Origin: Panax quinquefolius
Lineage: Eukaryota; Streptophyta; Magnoliopsida; Apiales; Araliaceae
Direction of reading: 5' to 3'
DNA: 64,000 bases
NCBI GenBank assembly: GCA_020205615.1
Contig: CM035151.1
Span: 46,801,409-46,865,408, forward strand
Shown here piece by piece: positions 11,783 to 22,455 of the stretch (positions are counted from its first letter, which is position 1; each line of letters begins with the position of its first letter). The notes below the pieces were generated by a model. It saw nothing but the letters and a program-made list of their open reading frames with translations, was not told where the DNA came from and searched no databases. The position numbers and the translations under genes were made by a program.

Positions 11783-12235
11783 GCAGTGAAGGCTAGGGGC
11801 TTTTTGAGGGGGTAGGGGAGGGAAAGCGAGGGCTTGTGAGGCGTGGTCATCGAGGGTTTAGGGGTTGAGGAGGACGAGGAGGGCTTGGAGGGAAGAGGGG
11901 GATTTTGGGTGGGCTGTGAGGGAAGAGGAGAGAGAGAGGAATTTTGGGTGGGCTGATTAAAATAAGAGGGGAGAGAAAATAAAAATCCACGGGGTCATCT
12001 GATAAAAAAGAGACCACATCAGCAAATACACGCAATTTATATTTTATTTTTTTAAGCCATGTAGGAAAATCGTCACAATTTTTTAACGTCCGTATACAAA
12101 ATTGGACAGAATGGGTTGATTGCACATTTTTAAAAAGTACAGTGGGCTAATTGAATATTTTAAAAGCACAGTGGCTAATTGCTTAAAATATTACAACCAC
12201 AGTGGTGAAAAAGTGTTTTTTGCCATATATATATC
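11783..12235. mobile_element. Unclassified, DNA-transposon-like fragment
   Basis: The left half is strongly G-rich on the plus strand, with GGGAGG/GAGGACGAGG runs and the phrase ATTTTGGGTGGGCTG twice. The right end contains three spaced copies of an ACAGTGG motif (about 12140, 12171 and 12199), two of them followed by a GCTAATTG or GGCTAATTG tail. It closes with GTGAAAAAGTGTTTTTTGCC. Subterminal repeats near such an end are typical of Mutator- or hAT-type elements. No matching opposite terminal repeat or transposase is visible here. The minus frame 11847-12125 (proline-rich C-terminus) looks like a shadow of the G-rich tract. Confidence 0.35.
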
Positions 12236-13291
12236 CATACAAATATGATTTCCTTCATAATTAAATACATTACATGAATAAATTTACAATAACTCATCTA
12301 TAAACTTATGAAAATAATTTTATATCAACCAACTATCATACAAAAACTATATATAACAAATAATTAACCATCACACAAATTTTTATAGAGAACTTTTGAA
12401 TAGTATAAAACTAAAACTTTGAAAAGTAGAAGGGTATGATTATACCTTTGCTTTCTTGTTTAGTTATCTAGAAGATGATATTCACCCTTTGATTATCAAG
12501 AATCCTTCTCGCAATCACTCTTTTAAAGTCTATCTAGAATTTTCCATTTTCTCTCTTCTTTCTCTACTTTTTCTTTTTCTGTGTTCTTCCTCCCTTCTCT
12601 AATCTTACGTACTTAGAAATATAACATATATAATATAATATGTATTAATTATATAATATAAATATATCTATAACTGATATAAGTTATTTTTGTTCTTGAA
12701 AATCAAAAGCAATAAGGCTTGTTTTGCTAAACTACTTTAAACAAATTAACAACTTAAAATCCGTATGCCTTGTTTGGTAAAACCTAATTAAATTAAAGAC
12801 TTAACATTCATTAAGCCTTGTTTGGCAAAACTGAATTAACCTCTTTTAACTTGTTTTAATTACTCATTTATAGCAAAGTTTATGGTCACACTTTATTTAA
12901 TTAAATTTTAATATTCAATTTAATTAATTCTAATAACAATTTATTAAAATAATTTACCACATAAATCAATACAACAAAATTATAATTTTCTTTATAATTA
13001 TAATTTTATTTAATAAATTAACACATCATTTTAATTATAAATTCAAACTAAAATATCATTATAATAATTCATTTAATCATTATAAACTCTCTAACTTAAT
13101 TATTAATTTAAATTAGAATATTATGTCATGATGATCAATTTCCTTAACTCATAAATAATTTATTTAACAAATAAATAATCTAATCAAATCACATTAAACA
13201 AACATTTATTCAACGATAAACACATCACTTAAAATATTTATATAACTCAACAAATATTTGGAATTGCAATTTAAAATTCTGGATTGTTACA
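12236..13291 (-). mobile_element. Element B, 3' LTR fragment (U3 part)
   Basis: Read on the minus strand, an LTR starts TGTAACAATCCAGAATTTTA at 13291 and matches, with clear divergence, the start of element E's LTR (22456 onward), e.g. TATCGTTGAATAAAT and TGCCAAACAAGGC-like blocks. Only about the first 1 kb remains; the rest has been lost next to the fragment at 11783-12235. It is the left edge of the old element B. Confidence 0.8.
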
Positions 13292-13442
13292 TCATTCTCT
13301 CCTTACAAGGATTCTATCCCCAGAATCACAACGCAAACAAATCATTCATCACATTCTTCCCTACTTATAAAGATTCTGTCCCGAGAATCGAAGACACAGA
13401 TTAAACAAATAACTCAGGATAATCTTTTATCATTTTATCATA
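13292..13442 (-). pseudogene. pol: Element B polypurine tract and last pol codons
   Basis: On the minus strand this matches the end of element E's pol and its 3' UTR (about 22310-22455), including GAGTTATTTGTTTAATC around the pol stop and a repeated 'gacagaatc/caaaatcc' box. The polypurine tract (minus, 13292-13305, TAAGGAGAGAATGA) abuts the LTR. The segment ends where element E begins; about 950 bp of B's integrase/chromodomain is missing at that junction. Confidence 0.8.
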
Positions 13443-16400
13443 TTTTAAATGTAATATTAAATATTTATTGATTTATATAAATATTTAATGGATGTGATTA
13501 TCGTTGAATAAATATTTGTTCAATTACCAAAATTTAATTTTGTTTAGTTAATTATTTATTAAATAAATAATTGATGAATTAAGGAAATAATTATTATATT
13601 GATATTTCAATTTAATGGTTAATTATTTGTATTGAGTTATGTGATTAAAGGATTTATTTAATTAATTGTGATTTGATTAATTAAAATAAATATGAAAGCT
13701 TGATTAAATATAGTGTGACAAATAACTATATTATAAGGAGTTATTAAAATAAATTAAAGTAGTTTAATTTTGTTTTTGCCAAACAAAGCTTAATATATTA
13801 ATTCTTTAAAATTTAAAGGGTTTTTTCCAAACAAGCCTTCTGGCTTTTGGAATTTCTAGATTTTTAAAATAAATAAAATATATAAAATAATAAGTATAAT
13901 ATAATTATAATATATATGTTTATTTTTGTAACTGTTATTAAATTTATACGTATTAAGGTGTATCAGTTTCTTTTGTTTACGCTTACTATTCAGTTTGGGT
14001 TCTTACGCTTAAGTTGGTATGTGTTGTGATACTGAGAACTCTGAGAAAATTGAGAATTTCTAGAGAGAGAATTGGAGAGGAGTCTAGGAAATTTTCACGT
14101 CAATTCCAGTGTGTTTAGCAAGAAATTTTGTCAAGCAACAAAATGTATGTTCATAACTGTGATAATATATATGTATTTGTGTTGGACGACAAGAATTTTC
14201 TCATGTTCTGTAATAAGCAATTGTTGAATTGTGGATTTATATAGTTGGTAATTGCAATTGTATATGTTTATAATGCTAGAGTTTATGTCAAATAAGGAAA
14301 TCGCATGTTAATTTTCGGATAACAGTAAAAGAAAATGATGTCAGTGTTTATGTTTTCATATTTAGCTATGTAAGTACCAATTTTGATGGTTAAATTGCAT
14401 GCTAAGATGTTAATTGAGTTTTGTTTATGCTAGTTTGTTGAGATACAAACATAACGTAATTTGAATGAGATGATTTGGTCATGTTTAGAAATCACAGTGA
14501 TGATTTTTAGGATGAATGTCAAGAAAATTGAGTTTTTCATGAAAACATGAAAATTGAAAAATTAAAATTGTTTTAGTGATTGTTAAATTGTGCTAAGTGG
14601 TTGAATATGTTAACAATCATGTCTATGATAGTTGTATATTTATTTTACGTGTTATTATATTTTGTTTGGTGGGTGAAATTCGTGTTAGTTGGCTTAAGAA
14701 AAGTGTCGAAGCTTTTTCGCAAAACCGAAGTTCTCAAATCGCTGCAGCGGTAGCATCATAGGCATGGGCGTAAAACATGCACGGTATAGCATTACTCTCA
14801 AGATAAAAAAACTTCATGGTACGACATGAAAGTGCCCATTTCGAGATTAATCAAGTCTCGCTAATTTGCGCAGACTTTGGTCATTCTTTGTGGCTTAGCT
14901 AAAGGTTATGGTAATGTGTCCAACATGTAACAACAAGGCTAATATAGAGTTGTGTTATATGTATTATAAATTCAAAGTTTCAAAAATGATTAGTAAATCA
15001 AAAACGCGTTATGTGATAACCTAGTTTATACAATGAACGTTAGTTATGTGTTGATATGATTAACACTTGGGAATTCTGAAATGTAAATGGTAGCTTAAGA
15101 CTTGTGCTAAAATAACAAGTTTAGCTAGTAATGCGTTTTATATTGAAAAGTGAATATTAGTATGTCTAATAGATGTTGTGGTTTTAATATTGTGTATAGG
15201 TGAACGTGTGTTTTAATATTTTAGCTTACGCTCGAGGCAAGTTTTCTAACTCTACATTTTCGTTGAGCTAGTTCATTTATTACATTGTGCAAGTTTTCTA
15301 TCTCTACACTTTCTTTGAGTTAGTTATATTATTATATTGTATAACTTCATGCTTTTGATTGAGCAAGCTTCTTATTTTAACTGTTATTGAATAAATCAAT
15401 TTTATTGATTGATTCATTCTGACTTGTTTATGGTTAAGCAAGTTTCTTAAGTTCTATTATTGTATAATGAACGTAATTTTGAACTCTCTTCTCTATTATT
15501 GAACTGTTTTAATTCTTTGCATGAATTAATACATTGTTGGGCAAGTGTTTAGTTTCCATCTTGTTTTCAGTTAAATATACGTTCTGGAATATCATTTCTA
15601 ATGTTATAAGACTCGAACATTAGCTTATTTTACTGTTCAAGCAAAGGTTAACCATTTTATTCATTTTATTGAATGCTTATGCTCTATAGCTATTTCAAGC
15701 ATGAGTTTGATATGTAGAATCAGTTCATTTATGATTCTCAAATGTTCTAAGCTATGTTGTTATTAAACAACTATTATATTATCAATCATTGTTGATTCAA
15801 CTAGTTCCCTAGTTGATGATCATTAAACTTCAATTACCCTTGAAAGCTTATCCAAACCAAACTTTCTTTGGTGCGGACTTGTACTCTAAATACTGAGATG
15901 AACAACCCTATGTTTAGGGGTTTACGCTTAACGTTGAAATGGTTGTGCACAATACATTGTACGAAGTATTGATCCCCCTAAGTACGTGGAGTCCTTATAG
16001 TCATATGACTATTAAAGTTAAAGTTGAAAGATTACTTATAACTGTGGACATGGTTCATGTAGTTTATTTAAGAATGTTAATAGAACATATCATTCAATTC
16101 TATTGAGCCTATGAATTGGCAAATGTTGTAATGTTAATAGAACATATCATTCAGTTCTATTGAGCCTATGAATTGGCAAATGTTGTAATGTTAATAGAAC
16201 ATATCATTCAATTCTATTGAGCTTATTATTTGGCAAATGACGTAAAGATATTTATTCTTATTTCAAGTGAGCTTTGTTTGCTCACTCTTGCATATTTATA
16301 CATTTATTGTAGCTATGGTTGAGAAGGTAGATAAACCTACAACTAGCAAAGGAAAGGAAAAAATGTACAAGTGATGAAGACTTGTAATTTTGCTTTATCG

Positions 16401-16632
16401 TTATGATGATAGACTTTTAATAATGACGTGATGCAATAATTAAATTTCCGCACTTGAATGATTGTATTAAAGGTTAGAGAACCTGGGAGATAATATTTTT
16501 ATTAAAGTAATCCTGTATGGGCAGGTTTTTATTATTCAATTATATTATGATTGGGTAGTTAAATATGAATGTTTTGATTACGTGAACACCAAATCGTGAG
16601 GTAATGAAGTACCGGGATTTGGGGGTGTCACA
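13443..16632 (+). mobile_element. Element E 5' LTR (lacks first 15 bp)
   Basis: Position 13443 corresponds to 22471 of the 3' LTR; the terminal TGTAACATTCCAGAA is absent. The LTRs are otherwise highly alike over 3.17 kb, except for a patch at about 14705-14880. A GAGAGAGAATTGGAGAGG block follows a TATATATGTTTATTT stretch near 13910, a plausible promoter region without a clean TATA box. It ends GGTGTCACA at 16632. Confidence 0.9.
16073..16243 (+). repeat. 57 bp direct repeat, three copies, 5' LTR of E
   Basis: Copies start at 16073, 16130 and 16187. Each holds an inverted repeat AATAGAAC...GTTCTATT (7-8 bp stem, 10-base loop). The same triplet is present in the 3' LTR at 25106-25276. Confidence 0.85.
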
Positions 16633-16635
16633 AGT

Positions 16636-16647
16636 TGGTATCAAAGC
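16636..16647 (+). other. Primer binding site of element E
   Basis: TGGTATCAAAGC starts 3 bp after the LTR end; it differs at one position from TGGTATCAGAGC, complementary to initiator-Met tRNA. Confidence 0.85.
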
Positions 16648-16831
16648 TTTAGGTTATGAACCTTTGGTGGGGAAAAGCCTTAGGAAGTAACCTTTGAAAA
16701 GATAGTGGTGATTAACTCTTATCGAGTTTTAAGGAAGGAGTAATAAAACACTTATGTGCTTATGTGTGTATAACTTATGTGCTCGTGAGTGTCGAGTAGG
16801 AATGATTAAAACTTAAAATTTTGTTGTCAGG

Positions 16832-17541
16832 ATGACTAATATTGGAGAATCCAGTCAAGCTTGAGAGGATAGACCTCAGATGCCTATAGAGGAGGAGCCT
16901 CGCGACATTCAGGTTATTTGGGAACAACTACTGCCACGGGAGTCAGCCCCGTTGGTCACAGCTGTTGAAGATGAGGATGATGATGTGGAGACGGATGAGG
17001 AGGATCCCGTTTAGTTGCCACAGGAGGATGAGGATGACGAGGACGAGGAGGAGGAGACTCCACTAACCTCGATAGTTGCTTGTATGTATGATGAAGTCTA
17101 CGACCGTAATGTGGAACTTCAGGATACAGTTGAGGAATTGCAAGAGATAGTAGCTGAACAATAGACTGCAATGACACAGAAATATGATGAGATCCAGGAT
17201 CGTGAGGAACGACTGACTAATGTCGAGGAGAAGCTAGAAAATGCATGAAGGAGAGAAAGAACAACCGATCGAGGAGGAAGTCAGAATTGAAAAATAAGTC
17301 AAGGAAGAAGCTACTATGAGGGCAAGAGTCGAAGACGCATACAAGGAGATGTTTCAACGAGCTGGGATAGCAGTGAAAGACGCATAGACAAAGAGAATGA
17401 AGATGGAAGAGATGAATAAAGTATTCAACACTGTGGTTAATCGAGCTCAAGATTGGGTCATGGGTTATCCGATTCAGTTCGAGACGCTGCCATCGTATGT
17501 ATTAGATCGCAGAACAATGTTCCGGATTATGGAGGAATAGC
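16832..17541 (+). pseudogene. ORF0 of element E (acidic/coiled-coil upstream ORF), decayed
   Basis: The frame starts MTNIGESSQA, as in the intact minus-strand copy in element B (MTNVGESSQA), 185 bp after the primer site. It shares EEEPRDIQV.WEQLL, DDDVETDEEDPV, the MYDE.Y.RNVE block and, in another frame, the C-terminal QFETLPSY. In-frame stops lie near 16862, 17012 and 17162, and a frameshift after about 17240 moves the end into another frame. It is followed by a 325 bp spacer before gag. Function is unknown; an acidic tract followed by a long heptad-rich helix suggests a protein-binding role, which is inference. Confidence 0.75.
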
Positions 17542-17866
17542 GTAGTAAGGCTAAGCAGTATCTTAGTAGAACATCGTAGTTGTTATGCGAGTTATAAATA
17601 TTAAATAAATTGTAAATCCCAAGTGTTATGTAACCTATGGGATATGACGATGATGTTGTCCTGAAACTTTTGTAGTTCAGGAAAGTAATGTAAATAACAG
17701 TGATGCTATTGTTTTATATTTTCAAAGAGGTTATGAATAAATAAAAGTTGTTATTTTATTCAAAGTGTTATGTGATTATGTGGTTATTTCTTTTGTGGAG
17801 GCAAGTTAAGTAGAAATTACTTAAAAGAGTTGAATAATAATCTAATGGGTGTATTTTTAACAGAAA
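17542..17866 (+). other. Spacer between ORF0 and gag of E
   Basis: 325 bp, AT-rich, without a conserved open frame. The corresponding spacer in B is 55190-55543 (minus). Nothing else is seen here. Confidence 0.6.
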
Positions 17867-18950
17867 ATGCCTCCCAGACGTCAACCACCACGACAGAGAA
17901 CCACCGAAGGAACCAATAATAACGACAATGTTGATGCTAACCCCGTTCAACAATTAGTGACGTTACAGACACGAGCATTGCAGAATCAACCACAGAACCA
18001 AGGAACAACGTTTAAGGAGTTCAAGGCGGTTGGACCACGTGAATTCCGTGGGTCCGTGAATCCGAATGAGCAACGCAGACTTGGATTATGGAGATAGAAA
18101 AAGTGTTCGATGTTGCTCGGGTAGGGGATGATCAGAAGACTACTTTCGTAACATTCATGTTGAAAGTAGAAGCTAGTTATTGGTGGCAGGCCAATAAAAC
18201 TCGAGAAGGACCAGGGATGATGACCTTGGATAGGTTTAAGGAGATATTCTCCGAGACCTATTTTCCCGAGAGTTCGAAGGGTCAGTTGGAAGTGCAATTT
18301 CTGGAACAGAAGCAGGGAACGATGACGCTATCCGAGTATGCCGCTAAATTCAACGAGTTGGCGAGGTTTGCGCCTTATCAAGTCAGCACAGACGAACGCA
18401 AGGCGAAGAGATTTGAACAGGGACTGAAGCCCTGGTTGTATAGTAGGGTTTCCCTATTTCAATTGAAGACTTTCGCAGCAGTGATGGAGAAAGAAATACT
18501 CACTGAAGGTGGAGGCGAGGCAGTGACAAAGTTCAATCAAGAACAAAAAAAGAAGAATAATGGAGGTGGAAGTGGTGGAAACAACAACAACAACAACTTG
18601 AAGAGGAAGTGGAATGGAAACGTGGGTGCTGGAAACCCAGCAGGGTAGTCAGCAAAATAAGAAGTTTGAAGCATGTGCTACATGCGATAAGTTTCACAAG
18701 GGTGTGTGCTTGATGGGGAAACGAGTATGCTTTAATTGTGGCCAGGAGGGTCACATTGCCCCAAATTGCACTCAACCTAAGAAGAACGTGTGCTTCACAT
18801 ACGGATCCAAGGATCACTTTGCTCGTGAATTCCCTAAGAAGAAGGATGGAGTGACAACCAGAAGCAATGGAGGTAACAGTGGAGATACAACATCAAACAA
18901 ATCCACAGCTAGAACTTTCAACATGACTATGCAAGATGTTGTGCAATCAA
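17867..18950 (+). pseudogene. gag: gag of element E, two frameshifts
   Basis: Gag builds the element's particle and binds its RNA. The start MPPRRQPPRQRTTEG is followed by FKAVGPREFRGSVNP. A frameshift near 18070 (compare NPVEAQTWFMEIEK in B) moves into the 18088-18648 frame: FVTFMLKVEASYWWQANK, DRFKEIFSETYFPESS, LSEYAAKFNELARFAPY. An asparagine/glycine-rich linker follows, then a second frameshift near 18640. In the third frame there is an intact zinc knuckle CX2CX4HX4C (CFNCGQEGHIAPNC, 18728-18769) and a second, damaged one (CFTYGSKDHFAREF, two cysteines lost). Both frameshifts lie beside CAG triplets. Retrotrans_gag-type assignment is firm. Confidence 0.92.
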
Positions 18951-19330
18951 AAGATGTCGTGTCAGGTATTATCCCAATCAATGATATTGATGCTTATGTA
19001 TTATTTGATTTGGGTGCTACTTGCTCATTTATCTCTGATGAATTTGCTAAGAGGTTAGAATTGCCTAGAGAAGAACTGAATTTCCCTTTGAACATAGAAA
19101 TTGCGAATAAGGAGGTAATCCCTGTTAGATTCGTACACAAGAACTGTAGGGTGAACATTAAGGAGAATATCTTGATGGTAGATTTGATTCCGATTAGACT
19201 TGGAGAGTTTGATGTTATTTTGGGAATGGATTGGCTGTTCAAATATGGAGCGGTAATTGATTGCCAAAAGAAATGTGTAAACCTTATGACCCCGTCAAAG
19301 GTAGTATTTTATGGTAGCAAGTCGCCTAGA
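18951..19330 (+). pseudogene. pol: Aspartic protease domain of element E
   Basis: The retroviral-type protease cleaves the Gag-Pol precursor. The domain runs through YVLFDLGATCSFISDEFAKR to VILGMDWLFKYGAVIDCQ. The catalytic D-S-G triad reads D-L-G here (19007-19015), whereas copy B keeps DSGAT, so the enzyme is probably dead even if translated. It is in the same open frame as the gag C-terminus (18614-19606), without a stop between them, as expected for a Gag-Pol fusion. Confidence 0.9.
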
Positions 19331-19419
19331 CAAATGAAATGTCTGACGATTATGCAGGCCAAGAAATTGTTGAGTCAAGGCTGTGTGGGCTATTTAGCTT
19401 ACATAGTCGATACTCAGAA

Positions 19420-20280
19420 AAAGAATGTGAAACTGGAAGAGATACCAGTGGTGAGGGAATTTGAGGATGTGTTTCCAGAGGATTTGCCAGGACTTCCGCC
19501 TGACAGAGAAATTGAGTTCGTAATCGACTTAGTGTCGGGAACAACACCGATATCGAAGGCCCCGTACAGAATGGCTCCAGTAGAAATGAAGGAACTGATG
19601 GTATAGTTGCAAGAGTTGCTAGACAAGAAATATATTCAACCAAGCGTATCACCGTGGGGAGCGCCAGTGTTATTCGTGAAGAAGAAGGATGGGTCAATGC
19701 GTCTTTGCATTGATTATAGAGAATTAAACAAAGTCACTATTAAAAACAAATATCCATTGCCAAGAATAGATGACTTGTTTGATCAGTTGAAGGGTGCTAA
19801 ATACTTCTCAAAAATAGATTTGAGAAGTGGGTATCACCAGTTGAAAGTGAGGAAGGAGGATATACCACGAACGGCATTCAGAACTCGGTATGGACATTAC
19901 GAGTTTCTGGTGATGTCTTTGGTTTAACCAATGCACTCTTTGCATTCATGGATTTGATGAATCAGGTGTTTAAACCATTCTTAGACAAGTTTGTAGTGGT
20001 ATTCATCGACGACATTCTGGTGTATTCCAAAACTCAAGAAGAACACGTGGAACACTTACGTTTGACATTGGAAACACTAAGAAAGGAAAAGTTATACGCG
20101 AAATTCTCTAAGTGCGAATTTTGGCTAGATCGTGTGCAATTTCTTGGGCACGTGATTGACAAAGATGGGATTTCCGTGGATCCATCAAAAGTGGAAGCTG
20201 TAATCAATTGGGAACAACCAAGAACACCGTCGGAAGTGAGGAGTTTCTTGGGACTGGCCGGTTATTATAGATGATTTATT
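19420..20280 (+). pseudogene. pol: Reverse transcriptase domain of element E
   Basis: RT copies the element RNA into DNA inside the particle. The order seen is [24 protein letters not shown], then [61 protein letters not shown], and the catalytic FIDD box at 20002-20013. Breaks: TAG at 19604, a one-base deletion in a T run near 19920, and TGA at 20272. All catalytic aspartates remain. Compared with the B and D copies, the stop codons are transition mutations. Confidence 0.93.
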
Positions 20281-20780
20281 CAAGATTTTTCTAAGATAGC
20301 CATTCCATTAACAAATTTGACTAGGAAAACTATGAAATTTGTTTGGACGGATAAATGTGAAGAAAGTTTCCAGGATTTGAAGAAGAAATTAAGCATGACA
20401 CCTGCGTTGTCATTACCAGATAGTACAGGTAACTTTGTGGTGTATAGTGATGCCTCACATAAGGGATTGGGTTGTGTTCTTATGCAAAACGGAAAAGTTA
20501 TTATGTATGCATCAAGACAACTGAAGGATTATGTGAAAGGTTATCCGACTCATAATTTGGAATTGGCTGCAGTAGTATTTGCTCTCAAGATATGGAGACA
20601 CTATCTTTATGGAGAGAAATGTGAGATATATATAGACCATAAAAGTCTGAAGTATATTTTCACACAGAAGGACCTGAATATACGATAAAGAAGATGGACG
20701 GAATTGATAAAGGATTAAGATTTTGAGATCTTTTATCACCCGGACAAAGCGAATGTGGTTGCAGATGCTTTGAGCAGGAA
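20281..20780 (+). pseudogene. pol: RNase H domain of element E
   Basis: RNase H degrades the RNA of the RNA/DNA hybrid. Visible are [47 protein letters not shown] and a degraded [19 protein letters not shown] at 20686 and a TAA near 20717 interrupt the end of the domain. The DAS and LELAA motifs carrying catalytic acids are intact. Confidence 0.9.
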
Positions 20781-21840
20781 AGGTCGAGGAGAAGTTGATG
20801 CTGATAACTACTCAGGAGGAGCTTATTTTAGCAATGATAAAGCTAGAGTTGGAAATCAAATTTCCAAAGGAATCCGATGAACGACTATTTCAGATAGATG
20901 TTAGTCCAACTTTGGTGGACAAAGTGAAGAGTGCTCAACTACAAGATAAAGAATGTGAACCAATCAAAGAGAAAGTGGTTGACGGTAGTGATGTAAAATA
21001 CAGGATCGATACCGAAGGACTACTACGGTTTGAGGAAAGAATTTGGGTTCCAGCAGTGCCGGAGCTTAAAGACAAAATCTTGACTGAATCACACAACACA
21101 AGATATTTGATTCATCCAGGAAGTACAAAGATGTATCAAGATTTGCGGTGACATTTTTGGTGGCCGAATATGAAAAGAGATATTGCAGAATGCGTTGCAA
21201 AAAGCTTGACGTGTCAGAAGGTGAAAGCTGAACATCAACGACCAATCGGGTTACTTCAACCATTGGAAATACCGGAATGGAAATGGGAGCATATCCCAAT
21301 GGATTTTTTGGTAGGACTTCCAACTACTTAGAAAGGATACAATGTGATATGGGTGATAGTGGACAGACTAACAAAATTTGCACACTTTTTGCCAATAAAG
21401 ATTAGATTTAATCTTGATCAGCTAGCAAAATTGTACGTTAAAGAGATCATGTCAAGACATGGAGTTCCAGTGTCAATTATGTCAGACAGAGATCCAAGGT
21501 TCACATCAAACTTTTGGAAGAGACTACAAGAATGTATGGGAACACAATTGCGAATGAGTGCAACATACCATCCGCAAACCGACAAGCAAAGCGAACGAAC
21601 AATCCAAACGTTGGAAGATATGCTGAGAGCATGCATCATGGATTTCAAAGGAAGCTATGATGAACATTTACCGTTGGTAGAATTTTCCTACAATAACAGT
21701 TACCACGCGAAAGCATCGCAGATGCCACCTTACGAGGCATTATCAGACGGAAAGAAAGTGAGAACTCCATTTGTCTTTGGGATGAAGTCGGTGAATGCCA
21801 ACTGTTAGGACCAGAACTGATACAACAAACTGCTGAAGTT
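20781..21840 (+). pseudogene. pol: Integrase core of element E
   Basis: Integrase inserts the cDNA into the host genome. There is a linker with ELILAMIKLELEI, then a zinc-binding region ending [15 protein letters not shown] (first histidines in HNTRYLIHPGSTK). The catalytic triad follows: VDRLTK (Asp at 21362), MSDRDPRF (Asp at 21485) and QSERTIQT (Glu at 21593). Asp and Glu are 36 codons apart, fitting D,D(35)E. Breaks: TGA at 21149, TAG at 21329 and a frameshift near 21770, after which GPELIQQT-type sequence continues in another frame. Confidence 0.92.
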
Positions 21841-22345
21841 GTCAAACTCATAAGGACAAGATTGGTAGCATCCCAAGACATATAAAAAAGTATGCCGATC
21901 AACATAGGCAGAATCGCGAATTTAAAGTAGGAAATTTCGTTTTCCTAAAAGTTTCTCCTTGGAAGGGAAAATTTGTTTTGGCAAGAAAGGAAAGCTCAAA
22001 CCCAAGATTTATTGGACCTTTTGAGATACTACGAAGAAGAGGGGGAAGTGGCTTATGAGGTAGCTCTACCTCAGAATTGGAAAACATTCATAATGTTTTT
22101 CACATTTTGGTGTTACGACCGTATAAACCCGATTACAAGCACGTGATCGAGTACGAACCATTGCAATTCGATAAAGATTTGTCTTATGAAGAGACTCCTA
22201 TCCAGATAGTCGACAGGAAAGAACAAGTGCTCAGAAATAAAGTGATACCTTTTGTGAAGGTGATATAGAGAAACCACAATGTCGAAGAGGCAACGTGGGA
22301 ACTCGAAGCTGAAATGATGAAAAATTACAATGAGTTATTTGTTTA
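21841..22345 (+). pseudogene. pol: GPY/F motif and chromodomain at pol C-terminus of E
   Basis: FVFLKVSPWKGK and NPRFIGPFEIL form the GPY/F module, followed, with frame changes, by a chromodomain: PIQIVDRKEQVLRNKVIPFV, then NHNVEEATWELEAEMM. One conserved tryptophan is a TAG stop at 22266. Chromodomains of chromoviruses bind modified histones and steer integration to heterochromatin, which fits the nesting seen here. A stop TAA near 22345 ends pol 110 bp before the LTR. Confidence 0.88.
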
Positions 22346-22442
22346 ATCTATGTCTTCGATTATGTGGACAAAATCTTTGTAAGTAGAGAAGAATGTGACG
22401 ATTTGATTGTTTGAATTGTGATTCTAAGGACAAAATCCTTTT

Positions 22443-22455
22443 AAGGAGGGAATGA
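22443..22455 (+). other. Polypurine tract of element E
   Basis: AAGGAGGGAATGA immediately precedes the 3' LTR start TGTAACATTCC; it is the expected plus-strand primer. Confidence 0.85.

Noticed and set aside
11847..12125. 92-codon minus-strand frame with proline-rich C-terminus
   Set aside because: It reads through a G-rich tract and the subterminal repeats of a probable transposon; no start context or family signature.
16636..16660. tRNA gene (TGGTATCA.AGC-like sequence)
   Set aside because: It is only the 12-18 bp primer complement; no cloverleaf or A/B boxes. The same holds at 3458, 10300, 30931, 47267, 50144 and 56434.
18533..18817. Minus-strand cysteine/serine-rich frame
   Set aside because: Antisense shadow of the gag linker and zinc knuckle of E; the same applies to other minus frames at 18994-19697 and 21066-22087.
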